64,000 nt of DNA from Celeribacter sp. PS-C1 (GTDB lineage Bacteria; Pseudomonadota; Alphaproteobacteria; Rhodobacterales; Rhodobacteraceae): positions 46,149 to 110,148 of the forward strand of contig NZ_JAHXRW010000012.1 of NCBI RefSeq assembly GCF_019429625.1, read 5' to 3'. Positions 1 to 8,445 of the stretch are shown piece by piece. How positions within the stretch are numbered: position 1 is the stretch's first letter; each line of letters opens with the position of its first letter. The translations under genes were made by a program, and so were the position numbers. The notes beneath the pieces were generated by a model. The model saw only the letters and a program-made list of their open reading frames with translations. It was not told the origin of the DNA and searched no databases.

Positions 1-342
1 CTCGGTCAAGCGACAAAGATCCACGGCGCAGAACCTTGTTTGATCCACCCCGAAGACGCCCTGCTGCGCAGCATTCAGGACGGCGATCTGATCGAGCTGT
101 TCAATGCCCGAGGGCGCTGTTTGGCGGGCGCGCGCCTGTCGGAACGGGTCATACGCGGGGTGATCGTCCTGCCGACCGGAGCATGGTATCGGCCCGAGGC
201 ACCTGAGGGCCGTGACCTGTCGGGCAACCCCAACACATTGACCGAAGATCGCGGCAGTTCGAAACTGACACAGGCGCCGATCCCGCAGACCACATTGGTG
301 TCCCTAAAACGGTATGAAGGACCGGCGCCTCTTACGCCGTAA
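1..342 (+). CDS. Molybdopterin-dependent oxidoreductase, C-terminal fragment
   Basis: This is the 3' end of a gene that begins before the window; the reading frame is open from base 1. The visible 113 residues match the C-terminal molybdopterin-dinucleotide-binding barrel of the DMSO/TMAO/biotin sulfoxide reductase family. The stretch around IHPEDALLRSIQDGDLIEL is followed by GAWYRP and then LTEDRGSSKLTQAP, which are typical of BisC/TorA-like enzymes. The substrate cannot be told from this piece. The stop codon overlaps the 3' end of the convergent amidohydrolase gene by 11 bases. The family assignment is firm, the exact enzyme is not. Confidence 0.8.
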   Translation, partial: LGQATKIHGAEPCLIHPEDALLRSIQDGDLIELFNARGRCLAGARLSERVIRGVIVLPTGAWYRPEAPEGRDLSGNPNTLTEDRGSSKLTQAPIPQTTLVSLKRYEGPAPLTP

Positions 343-1207
343 CCCCCAACAACCGCATGGCATTTTCCTTCAAAATCAAAGGCCGCACCTCGTCGCGGAA
401 CTCGGCTTTGTCGAAGGCATCCAGCCATTTCTCCGGCGCGATCATCGGCCAGTCGGAGCCGAACAACATCTTGTTTTTCAACAAAGTATTCGCGTAGCGC
501 ACCAGGATCGGCGGGAAGTATTTCGGCGACCAGCCCGACAGGTCGATGTAGACATTCGGCTTGTGGGTCGCGACCGACAGGGCCTCTTCCTGCCACGGAA
601 ACGACGGGTGCGCGAGGATGATCGGCATATCGGGAAAATCGACCGCCAGATCGTCCATATACATCGGATTCGAGTATTTCAGCCGCATGCCATTGCCGCC
701 CTTCATCCCCGATCCGACCCCCGTCTGGCCGGTGTGAAACAGCGCCGGTTTTCCCGCCTCGGCGATGGCCTCATAGAGCACATAGGCGCTCCGGTCGTTC
801 GGATAAAACCCCTGCATCGTCGGGTGGAATTTAAAGCCCTGAATGCCGTGGTTCTCCACCAGATCGCGCGCCTCACGGGCACCCAGTTTGCCTTTCGCGG
901 GGTCGATGGAGGCGAAGGGAATGAGGATGTCGGAGTGCTTGGCGGCGGCGTCCGCGACCTCGTAATTGTCGTAGCGGCGGTAGCCCGTCTCGCGCTCGGC
1001 ATCGACCGGAAAGATCACGGCGGCGATGTTTTTCTCACGGTAATGCGCAGCGGTTTGGTCGATGGTGGGCGGATGGGCCCAGGGCGCGTTGAAATATTTC
1101 GCCATCGCGGATTGCAGATCGTCGTAGCCATCATCGTGGTGACAGCCGCAGGCCTCCTCGGCATGGGTGTGAAAATCAATCGCGCGGACGCTCGTAAAAT
1201 CTACCAT
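332..1207 (-). CDS. Amidohydrolase family 2 protein (metal-dependent TIM-barrel hydrolase or decarboxylase)
   Basis: The 291-residue protein has the layout of the ACMSD/gamma-resorcylate decarboxylase branch of the amidohydrolase superfamily. It shows an HxH metal motif at H13 and H15 (IDFHTH), FHPT around H128, LFHTG around H158, AHPSFPWQ around H200 and GSDWP with D252. Members hydrolyse lactones or decarboxylate aromatic and keto acids, so the reaction is not fixed by sequence. It is the last gene of the long minus-strand catabolic block, 81 bases after the Tm-1-like gene. The start has only a weak Shine-Dalgarno (GAAAG). A lactonase or decarboxylase acting with the neighbouring SDRs is my inference. 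Confidence 0.85.
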   Translation of the reverse strand: MVDFTSVRAIDFHTHAEEACGCHHDDGYDDLQSAMAKYFNAPWAHPPTIDQTAAHYREKNIAAVIFPVDAERETGYRRYDNYEVADAAAKHSDILIPFASIDPAKGKLGAREARDLVENHGIQGFKFHPTMQGFYPNDRSAYVLYEAIAEAGKPALFHTGQTGVGSGMKGGNGMRLKYSNPMYMDDLAVDFPDMPIILAHPSFPWQEEALSVATHKPNVYIDLSGWSPKYFPPILVRYANTLLKNKMLFGSDWPMIAPEKWLDAFDKAEFRDEVRPLILKENAMRLLGVTA

Positions 1208-1288
1208 CGGTCTTTCAGTCTGTCGTGTGAGAAATAGGACCGGGCGCAGCGCACCGCGCCCGGTGTGGTCTTTGCAAGGAGGAAGGCG

Positions 1289-2545
1289 TTACGCCATCGC
1301 CGGCACGCGCGTCACCTCGCGCACGGCCGCCAAAAGCGCATCGGCAAAGACCGGATCGTTGATGTGGCCATCAATGCCTTCGACCGGGGCGTAGTCACCA
1401 AAGGCCTCCTTGCATTGCGCCTCAAACACCGGCGGCAGGTTCGGACGCGGCAGCGGGCCATCCGGGCTGTCGTGATGCGAAAAGCCTTTGCGCGGCACAA
1501 AGAACCGCACGGGGCCGGTCGCGTCTTTGATGATCCCGGCCATGTGATCGGCCAGATGCATCAAGTCCTCTTCGGTGGTGCGCACGGCCGTCAGCGCGCT
1601 GTTGTGCACGTGATAGCCCCGGCCTTCGAACGGCGCGGCGCCGACCGCAAGCTGCGAGGGCATGATGTAGAAATCCACATTGCCGGGGGCAAAGACCACG
1701 GGGATGCCCTTTTGCACAGCGGTCGCGGCGCGGTACGGCCCCACGGCGCACATGCCACCGCGCAGGAAATCGTTGATCTCGACCAGAGACATATCGACGA
1801 CGGCGGCCACTTCGCGCTCAGAACAAATGGTCTCAAGCGTCCGCCCGCCATTTCCGGTGGTGTGGAACACCATGACCTCAAAGCCATCGGCCTCAAGCCC
1901 CTCGCGCACCCGACGCGAACAGGCTTCGGTCGTGCCCAATGTCGAGACCAGAACCAGAGGTTTCTCGCCCGAATGGATCGGCTCATAGCCCTTCGCCATG
2001 CCCGCCACAGCCAGTGCGCCGTTGCGGTAAACATCATGGGAAATCGAATTCAGCCCGGAAATATCGCAAACCGAATTGAGCATGCAGATGTCTTTGACGC
2101 CCACGAAGCCTGCCGTCATGCCCGAGGCCAGCGTCGAGATCATCATCTTCGGCATGCCATAGGGGAAGGCGCGCATCACGGTGGTGCCCATGGTGGTGCC
2201 CATCGAGCCGCCGATAGAAAGAATCCCGGAGATCGGCGTTTTCTCATGCACAGCCAGCGCGCAGGCCACCGCGCCCTCGATCATCTTGTCGAGGATCTTG
2301 CCCTCATGGTGAATGGCGCGGACCTCGGCGAGCGTTTTACCCGTGGCGGCGGCGACCTCTTCAGGCCCGATCTCAGCGCCGCCGATCACTTTGCGCACCG
2401 AAGGGTCGAGATGGATGACATCCACCCCTGCGCCTTCGAGTGTCGCGCGCAAGTAGGCGGCCTCCTCCCGTTTCGTGTCCTGAGTGACAATCATCAGAAC
2501 CTTTGGACGCGATGCGCCCGTTGTTTGTGCGTTATGTTCAGCCAT
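1289..2545 (-). CDS. Tm-1-like / UPF0261 ATP-binding protein
   Basis: The 418-residue protein matches the UPF0261 family, whose eukaryotic relative is the N-terminal half of the tomato Tm-1 resistance protein. It starts with a Rossmann-like segment (RPKVLMIVTQDTK). It has glycine-rich stretches GILSIGGSMGTT and LASGMTAGFVGVKD, and in the second half a conserved FHTTGNGGRTLE segment. The TIM-barrel half of full-length Tm-1 is absent, as usual in bacteria. I chose the internal ATG because GGGAGG lies just upstream, whereas the ATG 18 bases earlier has none. The biochemical function in bacteria is unknown; here it sits between SDR dehydrogenases and an amidohydrolase. Confidence 0.85.
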   Translation of the reverse strand: MAEHNAQTTGASRPKVLMIVTQDTKREEAAYLRATLEGAGVDVIHLDPSVRKVIGGAEIGPEEVAAATGKTLAEVRAIHHEGKILDKMIEGAVACALAVHEKTPISGILSIGGSMGTTMGTTVMRAFPYGMPKMMISTLASGMTAGFVGVKDICMLNSVCDISGLNSISHDVYRNGALAVAGMAKGYEPIHSGEKPLVLVSTLGTTEACSRRVREGLEADGFEVMVFHTTGNGGRTLETICSEREVAAVVDMSLVEINDFLRGGMCAVGPYRAATAVQKGIPVVFAPGNVDFYIMPSQLAVGAAPFEGRGYHVHNSALTAVRTTEEDLMHLADHMAGIIKDATGPVRFFVPRKGFSHHDSPDGPLPRPNLPPVFEAQCKEAFGDYAPVEGIDGHINDPVFADALLAAVREVTRVPAMA

Positions 2546-2578
2546 GTTTTCCTCCCTGAACATGTTAATGATAGCGGA

Positions 2579-3328
2579 TCAATGTGCCGTCTGTCCTCCA
2601 TCGACGACATGCACTGTTCCATTTGTGAAACTTGCGGCCTCGGAACACAGATGCAGCACTGTCCCCGAGATCTCGGCGGGATCTGCGGCCCGTCCGATGA
2701 TGTTGTGTTTGAACATTTCCTCGCGGAAGTCTTCGTCCTCGAGCCAGGCCTCTGTCATCGGCGTCGCCACAAAGCCCGGCGCGATGGCGTTCACGCGAAT
2801 GCCGCGCGTGGCGTATTCGACGGCAGCCGCTTTGGTGAGGCCCACGACCGCATGTTTGGCGGCGACATAGACCGACATCATCGGATCAGCGATCAGACCG
2901 GCGACCGAGGCGGTGTTGACGATGGCCCCGCCGCCCGTGGTCAGAAACTGCGCGATCTGGGCCTGCATACAGTGGAACACGCCTTTAAGGTCGACTTCCA
3001 TCACGCGGTCAAACCCGGCATCCGTGACCTCATGCATCGGCTCAGGTTTCGGCAGGACGCCCGCGTTGTTGAAGGCCGCATGCAGCCCGCCGTGGTCTTG
3101 CACCGCCTTGGCCACCGCCGCGCGCACCTGTGCGGCGTCGGTGACATCGCATTGGGCAAATTGCGCCACACCGCCCATTCCCGAGATCTCGGCCACCACA
3201 TCGGCTGCGCGCTTGTCCACGTCAGCGATCAGAACCTTCGCGCCCTGAGAAGCAAAGGCCAGCGCCGTCGCCCGCCCAATGCCCGTCGCGGCGCCACTGA
3301 TGAAGACGGATTTGTTTTCGAATGTCAT
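2579..3328 (-). CDS. SDR family oxidoreductase
   Basis: This 249-residue classical short-chain dehydrogenase/reductase has the cofactor motif SGAATGIGRA near the N-terminus and NNAG in the middle. The catalytic Tyr-x-x-x-Lys lies within SVYVAAKHAV, followed by RVNAIAPGF. An acidic residue after beta-2 (IADVD) suggests NAD preference. SDRs of this group oxidise secondary alcohols or reduce ketones; the substrate is unknown. It lies 11 bases after the next upstream SDR and 33 bases before the Tm-1-like gene, clearly in one operon. Two consecutive SDRs suggest two sequential or stereospecific alcohol oxidations. Confidence 0.9.
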   Translation of the reverse strand: MTFENKSVFISGAATGIGRATALAFASQGAKVLIADVDKRAADVVAEISGMGGVAQFAQCDVTDAAQVRAAVAKAVQDHGGLHAAFNNAGVLPKPEPMHEVTDAGFDRVMEVDLKGVFHCMQAQIAQFLTTGGGAIVNTASVAGLIADPMMSVYVAAKHAVVGLTKAAAVEYATRGIRVNAIAPGFVATPMTEAWLEDEDFREEMFKHNIIGRAADPAEISGTVLHLCSEAASFTNGTVHVVDGGQTAH

Positions 3329-3339
3329 AGCATCCTCCC

Positions 3340-4113
3340 TCAGCGTGCCGCGCAGCCGCCGTCGATCACGAGGCTGGTGCCCGTGACGAAATCCGACGCT
3401 GACGAGGCGAGATAGAGCACTGAGCCCATGATCTCCTCCGCCTTGGCGGTGCGGCCCATGGGCGTGAACTCCACGGTCGCCTTGGCAAAATCCGGATCGT
3501 TCGGATCGCCGATGGCGGTGTCGAAAAAGCCCGGACAGATCGCGTTCACCTGCACGTTGTCTTTCGCGTACTCAAGGCCAAGTTCCCGCGTCAGGTTCAC
3601 CACCGCGCCCTTGGTCGCCGTATAGGCCGGAAGCGGCGCAACGGCTGCCGCGCCCGCAAGCCCCCACATGGAGGCAGTGTTGATCACCTTGCCGCCGCCC
3701 GTTTTGAGCATCTCGCGGATTGCGGCGCGGTTCACGTAGAACACGCCGTCGAGGTTGATCCCGACCGTCTTATGCCAGTTCTCGCTCTTGTAGCCGTCCA
3801 ACCGCGCGGGCTCCGGATCGGCGATGCCCGCATTGGCGCAGGCGATGTCGAGCCGACCGAACCGCCCGATACAGGTGGCGATGGCGCCTTCGACGGCGGC
3901 CTCGTCCGACACATCGCCAACCACGGTTTCGACCTCGGTCGCGCCCAGCCCCGAGACGGTGGTCGCAAGCCCCTTGGCGCTCACATCGAAGAGCACGAGC
4001 TTGGCCCCATTGGCGGCCAGCACTTCGGCCATCGCGCGACCAAGTCCGGAACCCGCGCCGGTGATAAAGGCCACCTTGCCAGTGACATCGAAAATCTTCT
4101 GTGCGGTTGTCAT
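3340..4113 (-). CDS. SDR family oxidoreductase
   Basis: This 257-residue SDR has TGAGSGLGRA at the cofactor site and an aspartate (LFDVSAKG) consistent with NAD use. It has NAGIAD in place of NNAG and a catalytic Tyr/Lys in PAYTATKGAV. Its ATG overlaps the stop of the acetoacetyl-CoA synthetase gene (ATGA), so translation is coupled. It is only moderately similar to the SDR next to it, so the pair are not a recent duplication. The substrate is unknown; a hydroxyacid or secondary alcohol feeding the CoA ligase is plausible by context only. Confidence 0.9.
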   Translation of the reverse strand: MTTAQKIFDVTGKVAFITGAGSGLGRAMAEVLAANGAKLVLFDVSAKGLATTVSGLGATEVETVVGDVSDEAAVEGAIATCIGRFGRLDIACANAGIADPEPARLDGYKSENWHKTVGINLDGVFYVNRAAIREMLKTGGGKVINTASMWGLAGAAAVAPLPAYTATKGAVVNLTRELGLEYAKDNVQVNAICPGFFDTAIGDPNDPDFAKATVEFTPMGRTAKAEEIMGSVLYLASSASDFVTGTSLVIDGGCAAR

Positions 4114-6128
4114 GCGCGTTCCTCCTCGCGTGATTGGGTTTCGCGCCAGTCGGCGGCATAGTCCGCGAACCAGCGCAGAGCGTGGGGATTGCGGGTTGCG
4201 CCTTCGCTCGCCACATCCTCCATGGCCGCGCCCAAGAGCAGTTTGCGCACCGGCACTTCCATTTTCTTGCCCGTCAGCGTCAGCGGAATTTCCGGCGCCT
4301 GCAAAATCACATCCGGCACATGGCGCGGACTGCGATCCTTGCGCAGCGTCGTGCGGATCGCGCCGATCAGCTCTTCGGTCAGCGCCACGCCCTCGGCCAA
4401 CTCCAAAAACAGCGGCATGAAATAGCCGCCCTGCCCGTCCTCGACACAGACGATGAGGCTGTCCTTAACGCCCTCGAAACTGTCGACCGTGCGGTAAATC
4501 TCCGCCGAGCCGATGCGCACGCCAAAGCGGTTGAGCGTCGCGTCCGAGCGCCCGAGCACAAGGCAGGTGCCATCCTCGTGAAACACCACCCGGTCGCCAT
4601 GGGTCCAGACACCGGGGAAGCGCTCGAAATAGCTCGACCGGTAGCGCGCATTGCCCTCGTCGCCCCAAAAGAACAGTGGCATCGAGGGCATCGGCTTGCG
4701 GATCACCAATTCGCCCACCTCACCGGTGAGCGGCTCACCCGCCTCGGAAAAGGCCTGCGCATCGGTGGCGAGGCCGCGCGACTGGATCACGCCCGCGCGC
4801 ACCGGCTGGATCGGCGCACCGGCGAGAATGCCCGAACAGAACTCCGTGCCGCCCGATTGCGAGGTGACCCAGAGATCGGATTTAACGTTGGCGTAGACCC
4901 ACTCAAACACCTCCGGCGTGGCGGGCGAACCGACCAGCATGACGGATTGCAGGGCTGAGAGATCAAAGCGCTCTTTCGGCACGATGCCTTGCTGTTTGAC
5001 GATCTGCAAAAACGTCGGATTGGTGCCAAAGACGGTCGCACCTGTGGTCTCGGCCAGTTCGAACAAGGACGTGATTTCGGGAAAAGCCGGATGCCCGTCA
5101 TAGAGCACGGCGGAGGCGCCCATGAGCGGCCCCCACATCAGCGTGTTCCACATCATCCAGCCGGTGGTGGAGTAAAAGAACAGCGTGTCGGAGGGCTTCA
5201 GATCGAAATGCACCGCCGCGGATTTCAGGTGTTCGACCACGATGCCATGATGCCCATGCACAATGGGTTTCGGCAGGCCGGTCGTGCCTGAGGAGAACAG
5301 CACCCAAAGCGGATGATCGGACGCCACACGGGTGTAGGTGAAGGCCTCGCGGGTCACTTCCTCGCCGGAGAGCATGTCGTCCCAAGTGTGGATCGTGCCA
5401 TCGAACGCTGGGGCCTTGGCCGCCGTCGGTTGGTAATCAAGCATCACCAGATCGCGCGCCTCGGGCAGCGCCGCGAGGATCATCGCAAGGTCCTCGGTGC
5501 GGTCGAAATCCTTGCCGCCGTAGCGATAGCCATTGGCCGCAAACACCAGTTTCGGCGCGATCTGACCGAAGCGGTCGATCACCGTCTGCGCGCCGAACTC
5601 GGGCGCAGCAGAGGACCATGTGGCGCCAATGGCCGTGGTCGCGAGCATAGCGATCACCGCCTCCGGAATGTTAGGCATATAAGCGGCGACGCAATCTCCC
5701 TCGCCGAGGCCCATGCCGCGCAGTTTGGTCGCCAGTTTCCGTACGGCGGACCCAACCTCCCCCCAGCTCATCGTCGCATGAGGCCGCAACTCCGACGAGT
5801 GATGCAGCATCACACGGGCCGGATCACCCGCCTCTTCGAGCCGCAGCACATGTTCGGCGTAGTTGAGCTTGGTGCCGGTGAACCAGCGCGTGTCGGGCAT
5901 CGGGTCGGCGCTCATCACCTCTTTGATGTCGCCATCATGGATTACATCAAAATAGGTCCATATATGTCGCCAAAAATCCTCCGGTTCGTCAATCGACCAT
6001 GCAAGCATGGCATCGTAATCGTCGAAACTCAGACCCTGTTCTGCGAGCCAATCCAAGAGTTTCGTGGCATTGGCTGCGGCATGACGGGCCGAGGGCGCGG
6101 TCCAGAGAATATCAGTGTGTGTGGTCAT
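4110..6128 (-). CDS. Acetoacetate-CoA ligase (acetoacetyl-CoA synthetase)
   Basis: The 672-residue adenylate-forming enzyme has the usual length and order of acetoacetyl-CoA synthetases: an N-terminal ACS-type cap (TRWFTGTKLNYAEH), the P-loop-like FSSGTTGLPKPIVHG, TTGWMMWN, and the hinge and C-terminal GRSDATLNRFGVRIG. The catalytic lysine near the C-terminus is in LTGKKMEVPVRKLL. It converts acetoacetate (or a related 3-keto acid), ATP and CoA to the thioester in the cytoplasm. Its ATG overlaps the stop of the HAD gene. In this operon it would activate the product of the carboxylase and SDR enzymes. The family assignment is confident; the exact keto acid is inferred. Confidence 0.92.
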   Translation of the reverse strand: MTTHTDILWTAPSARHAAANATKLLDWLAEQGLSFDDYDAMLAWSIDEPEDFWRHIWTYFDVIHDGDIKEVMSADPMPDTRWFTGTKLNYAEHVLRLEEAGDPARVMLHHSSELRPHATMSWGEVGSAVRKLATKLRGMGLGEGDCVAAYMPNIPEAVIAMLATTAIGATWSSAAPEFGAQTVIDRFGQIAPKLVFAANGYRYGGKDFDRTEDLAMILAALPEARDLVMLDYQPTAAKAPAFDGTIHTWDDMLSGEEVTREAFTYTRVASDHPLWVLFSSGTTGLPKPIVHGHHGIVVEHLKSAAVHFDLKPSDTLFFYSTTGWMMWNTLMWGPLMGASAVLYDGHPAFPEITSLFELAETTGATVFGTNPTFLQIVKQQGIVPKERFDLSALQSVMLVGSPATPEVFEWVYANVKSDLWVTSQSGGTEFCSGILAGAPIQPVRAGVIQSRGLATDAQAFSEAGEPLTGEVGELVIRKPMPSMPLFFWGDEGNARYRSSYFERFPGVWTHGDRVVFHEDGTCLVLGRSDATLNRFGVRIGSAEIYRTVDSFEGVKDSLIVCVEDGQGGYFMPLFLELAEGVALTEELIGAIRTTLRKDRSPRHVPDVILQAPEIPLTLTGKKMEVPVRKLLLGAAMEDVASEGATRNPHALRWFADYAADWRETQSREEERA

Positions 6129-6982
6129 GTCAGGCTCTCCTCCTGCGCAAAGAGCCAGTCTTGCGCTTCGAATTCTTCAAGGCTTTTCAAAACGATGTCG
6201 GCGCGCCAATCGGGCGGTGCAGCCAGGAAATCGTGGCGCTCTGCGATCCCAGTCGTGACACCCACGGTGATGGCGCCCCCGACCCGGCCCATGCGGATTT
6301 CGAGTTTCGGATCGTCGCCGATCACCACCATGTTGCGCGCGGCAACACCGGTTTGCTCGGCGATCATCTCAAGACCCCAGGGCGCGGGTTTGCCGATCAC
6401 CGTCGGCTCCACGCCGCTGGTGTGGGCGATCATCGCGCCGACCGAGCCGGAGACGCCCAACACGCGGCCCTTTGCGCCCGCAAAATAGGGGGCATCCGAG
6501 ACGGAATAGGGCATCGCGCCTTCCCAGACCGCTTCGACCATGGAGGTGAGTTGCGCGAGGTTGAAATCCCGTGCCCAGCCGACCAGAACGGCGTCCACAT
6601 CGCGCGCCTCCTCTCCGGTCACTTCTCCGGCGAGCACCACATCGAACCCCGCCGCGCGCATCGGCTCCACCGTGCCTTCGGCGCCCAGAACCATCACACG
6701 TTTGTGCCCGGTCTGGTGAAGGTGATGCGCCGCCACGCTGGCGGGGGTCATCACGCGGCCCTCGTCCAACACGATCCCGGCATCCGCCAGACGCGGGTAG
6801 TAATGCTCCGGCGTGAAGAACGTCCCGTTGGTGTAGGCCCAGACATCCATGCCGGCTTCGCGACAAATCTCCATCGCGCGGATCGCGCCGGGCAAAGCCT
6901 CATAGGTGCCTTTCGCCTTGTCCATCATCGCCAGCGTGCCATCGATGTCGAAGACTGCGACATTCAGAGAACGACCGTCCAT
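6125..6982 (-). CDS. HAD-superfamily IIA phosphatase (NagD-like)
   Basis: The 285-residue protein shows the HAD motif I FDIDGTL with both aspartates near residue 10. It also has motif II around AYTNGTFF, the lysine motif IGKPAPWGLEM and motif III GDDPKLEIRMGR. The large cap between motifs II and III makes it class IIA, like NagD and phosphoglycolate phosphatases. The physiological substrate of such proteins is usually unclear. It overlaps the carboxyltransferase stop by one base (TGATG) and the ligase start by four, so it is an integral operon member. A phosphorylated intermediate or a repair role are both possible. Confidence 0.85.
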   Translation of the reverse strand: MDGRSLNVAVFDIDGTLAMMDKAKGTYEALPGAIRAMEICREAGMDVWAYTNGTFFTPEHYYPRLADAGIVLDEGRVMTPASVAAHHLHQTGHKRVMVLGAEGTVEPMRAAGFDVVLAGEVTGEEARDVDAVLVGWARDFNLAQLTSMVEAVWEGAMPYSVSDAPYFAGAKGRVLGVSGSVGAMIAHTSGVEPTVIGKPAPWGLEMIAEQTGVAARNMVVIGDDPKLEIRMGRVGGAITVGVTTGIAERHDFLAAPPDWRADIVLKSLEEFEAQDWLFAQEESLT

Positions 6983-8445
6983 CAGCGGCCTCCTTTCAGT
7001 TCAAGAGTGAGACCGGGTTTGGACAATTTCACCTCCCCCAGATCGCGCCGCGACGTCAGCTCGCGGATCAGATCGACCGTGGGCCGGGTTTTCGGGTCAT
7101 AGCCCCGGCGCGCCGGACCGGCGGCCTTCATGGCGTCGACCTGTTCAGCGGGCATCACGGCACGGAGCAGGAATTCCTCATCCGACAGGTCCTTGCCGAT
7201 CTTGGCGCGGAGCTCGTCGAGCGAGGCCATATGCGGCTCTTCGGTCAGTTCTTTCGCGCGTTTCGAGCTTTTGATCCGGTCCTCCAACGCGCTGTCCATC
7301 GGCATCGCCGGTTGCCCGAAGCGCCCCAAAGCGTATCGCACCACCTCATCGGGGATGGTCGAATAGCGCTCGCCGCCAATGACGTTCAAAAGCGCCTGCG
7401 TGCCGACCACCTGCGAAAACGGCGTCACCATGATCGGATAGCCCAGATCGGCGCGGACGCGTTCGACCTCTTCGAGCACCTGCGGCAAAAGATGCAGACG
7501 TTTGGTCTCCGAGAGTTGCCGTTTCAGCGTTCCCATCATGCCGCCGGGCATCTGGTGACGGAAATAGCTGCGGTCGAATTCCTGCGGCTGACCGTGGCTC
7601 AGCCCCTCGGCCTGCGCCAGCGCGTTAAAATAGGTGTCGATCTCGGAAATCGCTTCATTATCCACATCGACGCTCACCCCCATGTCACGCAGGTTGCGCA
7701 GCGTTGAGGCCACGGCGGGTTGCGACGTACCATTCGCCGCCGCTGCCGATGCCGTGTGCAGACAATCGACACCCTGCCCCGCGGCCTCCAGATAGGAGAA
7801 CTGCGCCAGCGCGATGGTCGAATGCGAATGGAACTCCAAAGGCATCTGACCGACCGCCTTGCGCAGCGCCGGGAAAAGTGTCGCGGCACGCTCGGCGGAT
7901 ACCAGCCCGCCGGGGTCTTTCAGGTAAAGCCGGTCGAATTTGCCGGACTTCGCCAACGCCTCGGCAGCCTTCGCGAAATGCGCATCGTCATGGAGCGGCG
8001 AGAGCGTAAAGGTCAGCGCGGCGACAATGCTCTCGCCCCCGGCCTTGCGCGTCAGATCGGCCATGGTGGTCATGGCGGCGATATTATTCATCGGATCCAT
8101 GACGGCAAATCGCCGGATGCCGCGATTGACCAAAAGACGGAAGGCAAATTCCATCAGCTCATGACTGGCCACCTCCCAGGAGATAAACCGCATCCCCGTC
8201 GTCAAAAACGACAGCGGCGTCTCCGGCATGGCCTCACGCATCAGCGACAGACGCTCCCAGGGGTCTTCTTTGGTGAACCGCACGGCGACGGCCATATGGG
8301 TCGAGGTCGAGAAATCAATCGCCTCATAACCCACCCGGTCCATTGTCGGCGCGATTTGCAGCATCTGCGCGGTATCGAGGCCGGTAGCCCCCCAAAGGCT
8401 CTGGTTGCCGTCGCGCAGCGTGGTGTCGATCAGGGACAGGCTCAT
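6982..8445 (-). CDS. Biotin-dependent carboxyltransferase subunit (pyruvate carboxylase B / oxaloacetate decarboxylase alpha / transcarboxylase 5S type)
   Basis: The 487-residue protein is a DRE-TIM barrel carboxyltransferase. It has TLRDGNQSLWG at residues 9-19, the lysine motif YLKDPGG for the carbamylated metal ligand, and the metal-binding FHSHST. A C-terminal extension resembles the conserved region of pyruvate carboxylase and OadA. No biotinyl domain is attached; that is the separate carrier downstream of the shared promoter. I chose the ATG that overlaps the biotin carboxylase stop (ATGA) with GGAGG at good spacing, not the TTG six bases earlier. The acceptor would normally be pyruvate or another 2-oxo acid. 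The operon context hints at a different ketone acceptor. Confidence 0.87.
   Translation of the reverse strand: MSLSLIDTTLRDGNQSLWGATGLDTAQMLQIAPTMDRVGYEAIDFSTSTHMAVAVRFTKEDPWERLSLMREAMPETPLSFLTTGMRFISWEVASHELMEFAFRLLVNRGIRRFAVMDPMNNIAAMTTMADLTRKAGGESIVAALTFTLSPLHDDAHFAKAAEALAKSGKFDRLYLKDPGGLVSAERAATLFPALRKAVGQMPLEFHSHSTIALAQFSYLEAAGQGVDCLHTASAAAANGTSQPAVASTLRNLRDMGVSVDVDNEAISEIDTYFNALAQAEGLSHGQPQEFDRSYFRHQMPGGMMGTLKRQLSETKRLHLLPQVLEEVERVRADLGYPIMVTPFSQVVGTQALLNVIGGERYSTIPDEVVRYALGRFGQPAMPMDSALEDRIKSSKRAKELTEEPHMASLDELRAKIGKDLSDEEFLLRAVMPAEQVDAMKAAGPARRGYDPKTRPTVDLIRELTSRRDLGEVKLSKPGLTLELKGGR

Noticed and set aside
1265..3415. Long plus-strand open frame of 716 codons opposite the Tm-1-like and SDR genes
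   Set aside because: It is antisense to well-supported genes with motifs and ribosome sites. High-GC codon bias creates such mirror frames; its translation is Arg/His-rich and featureless.
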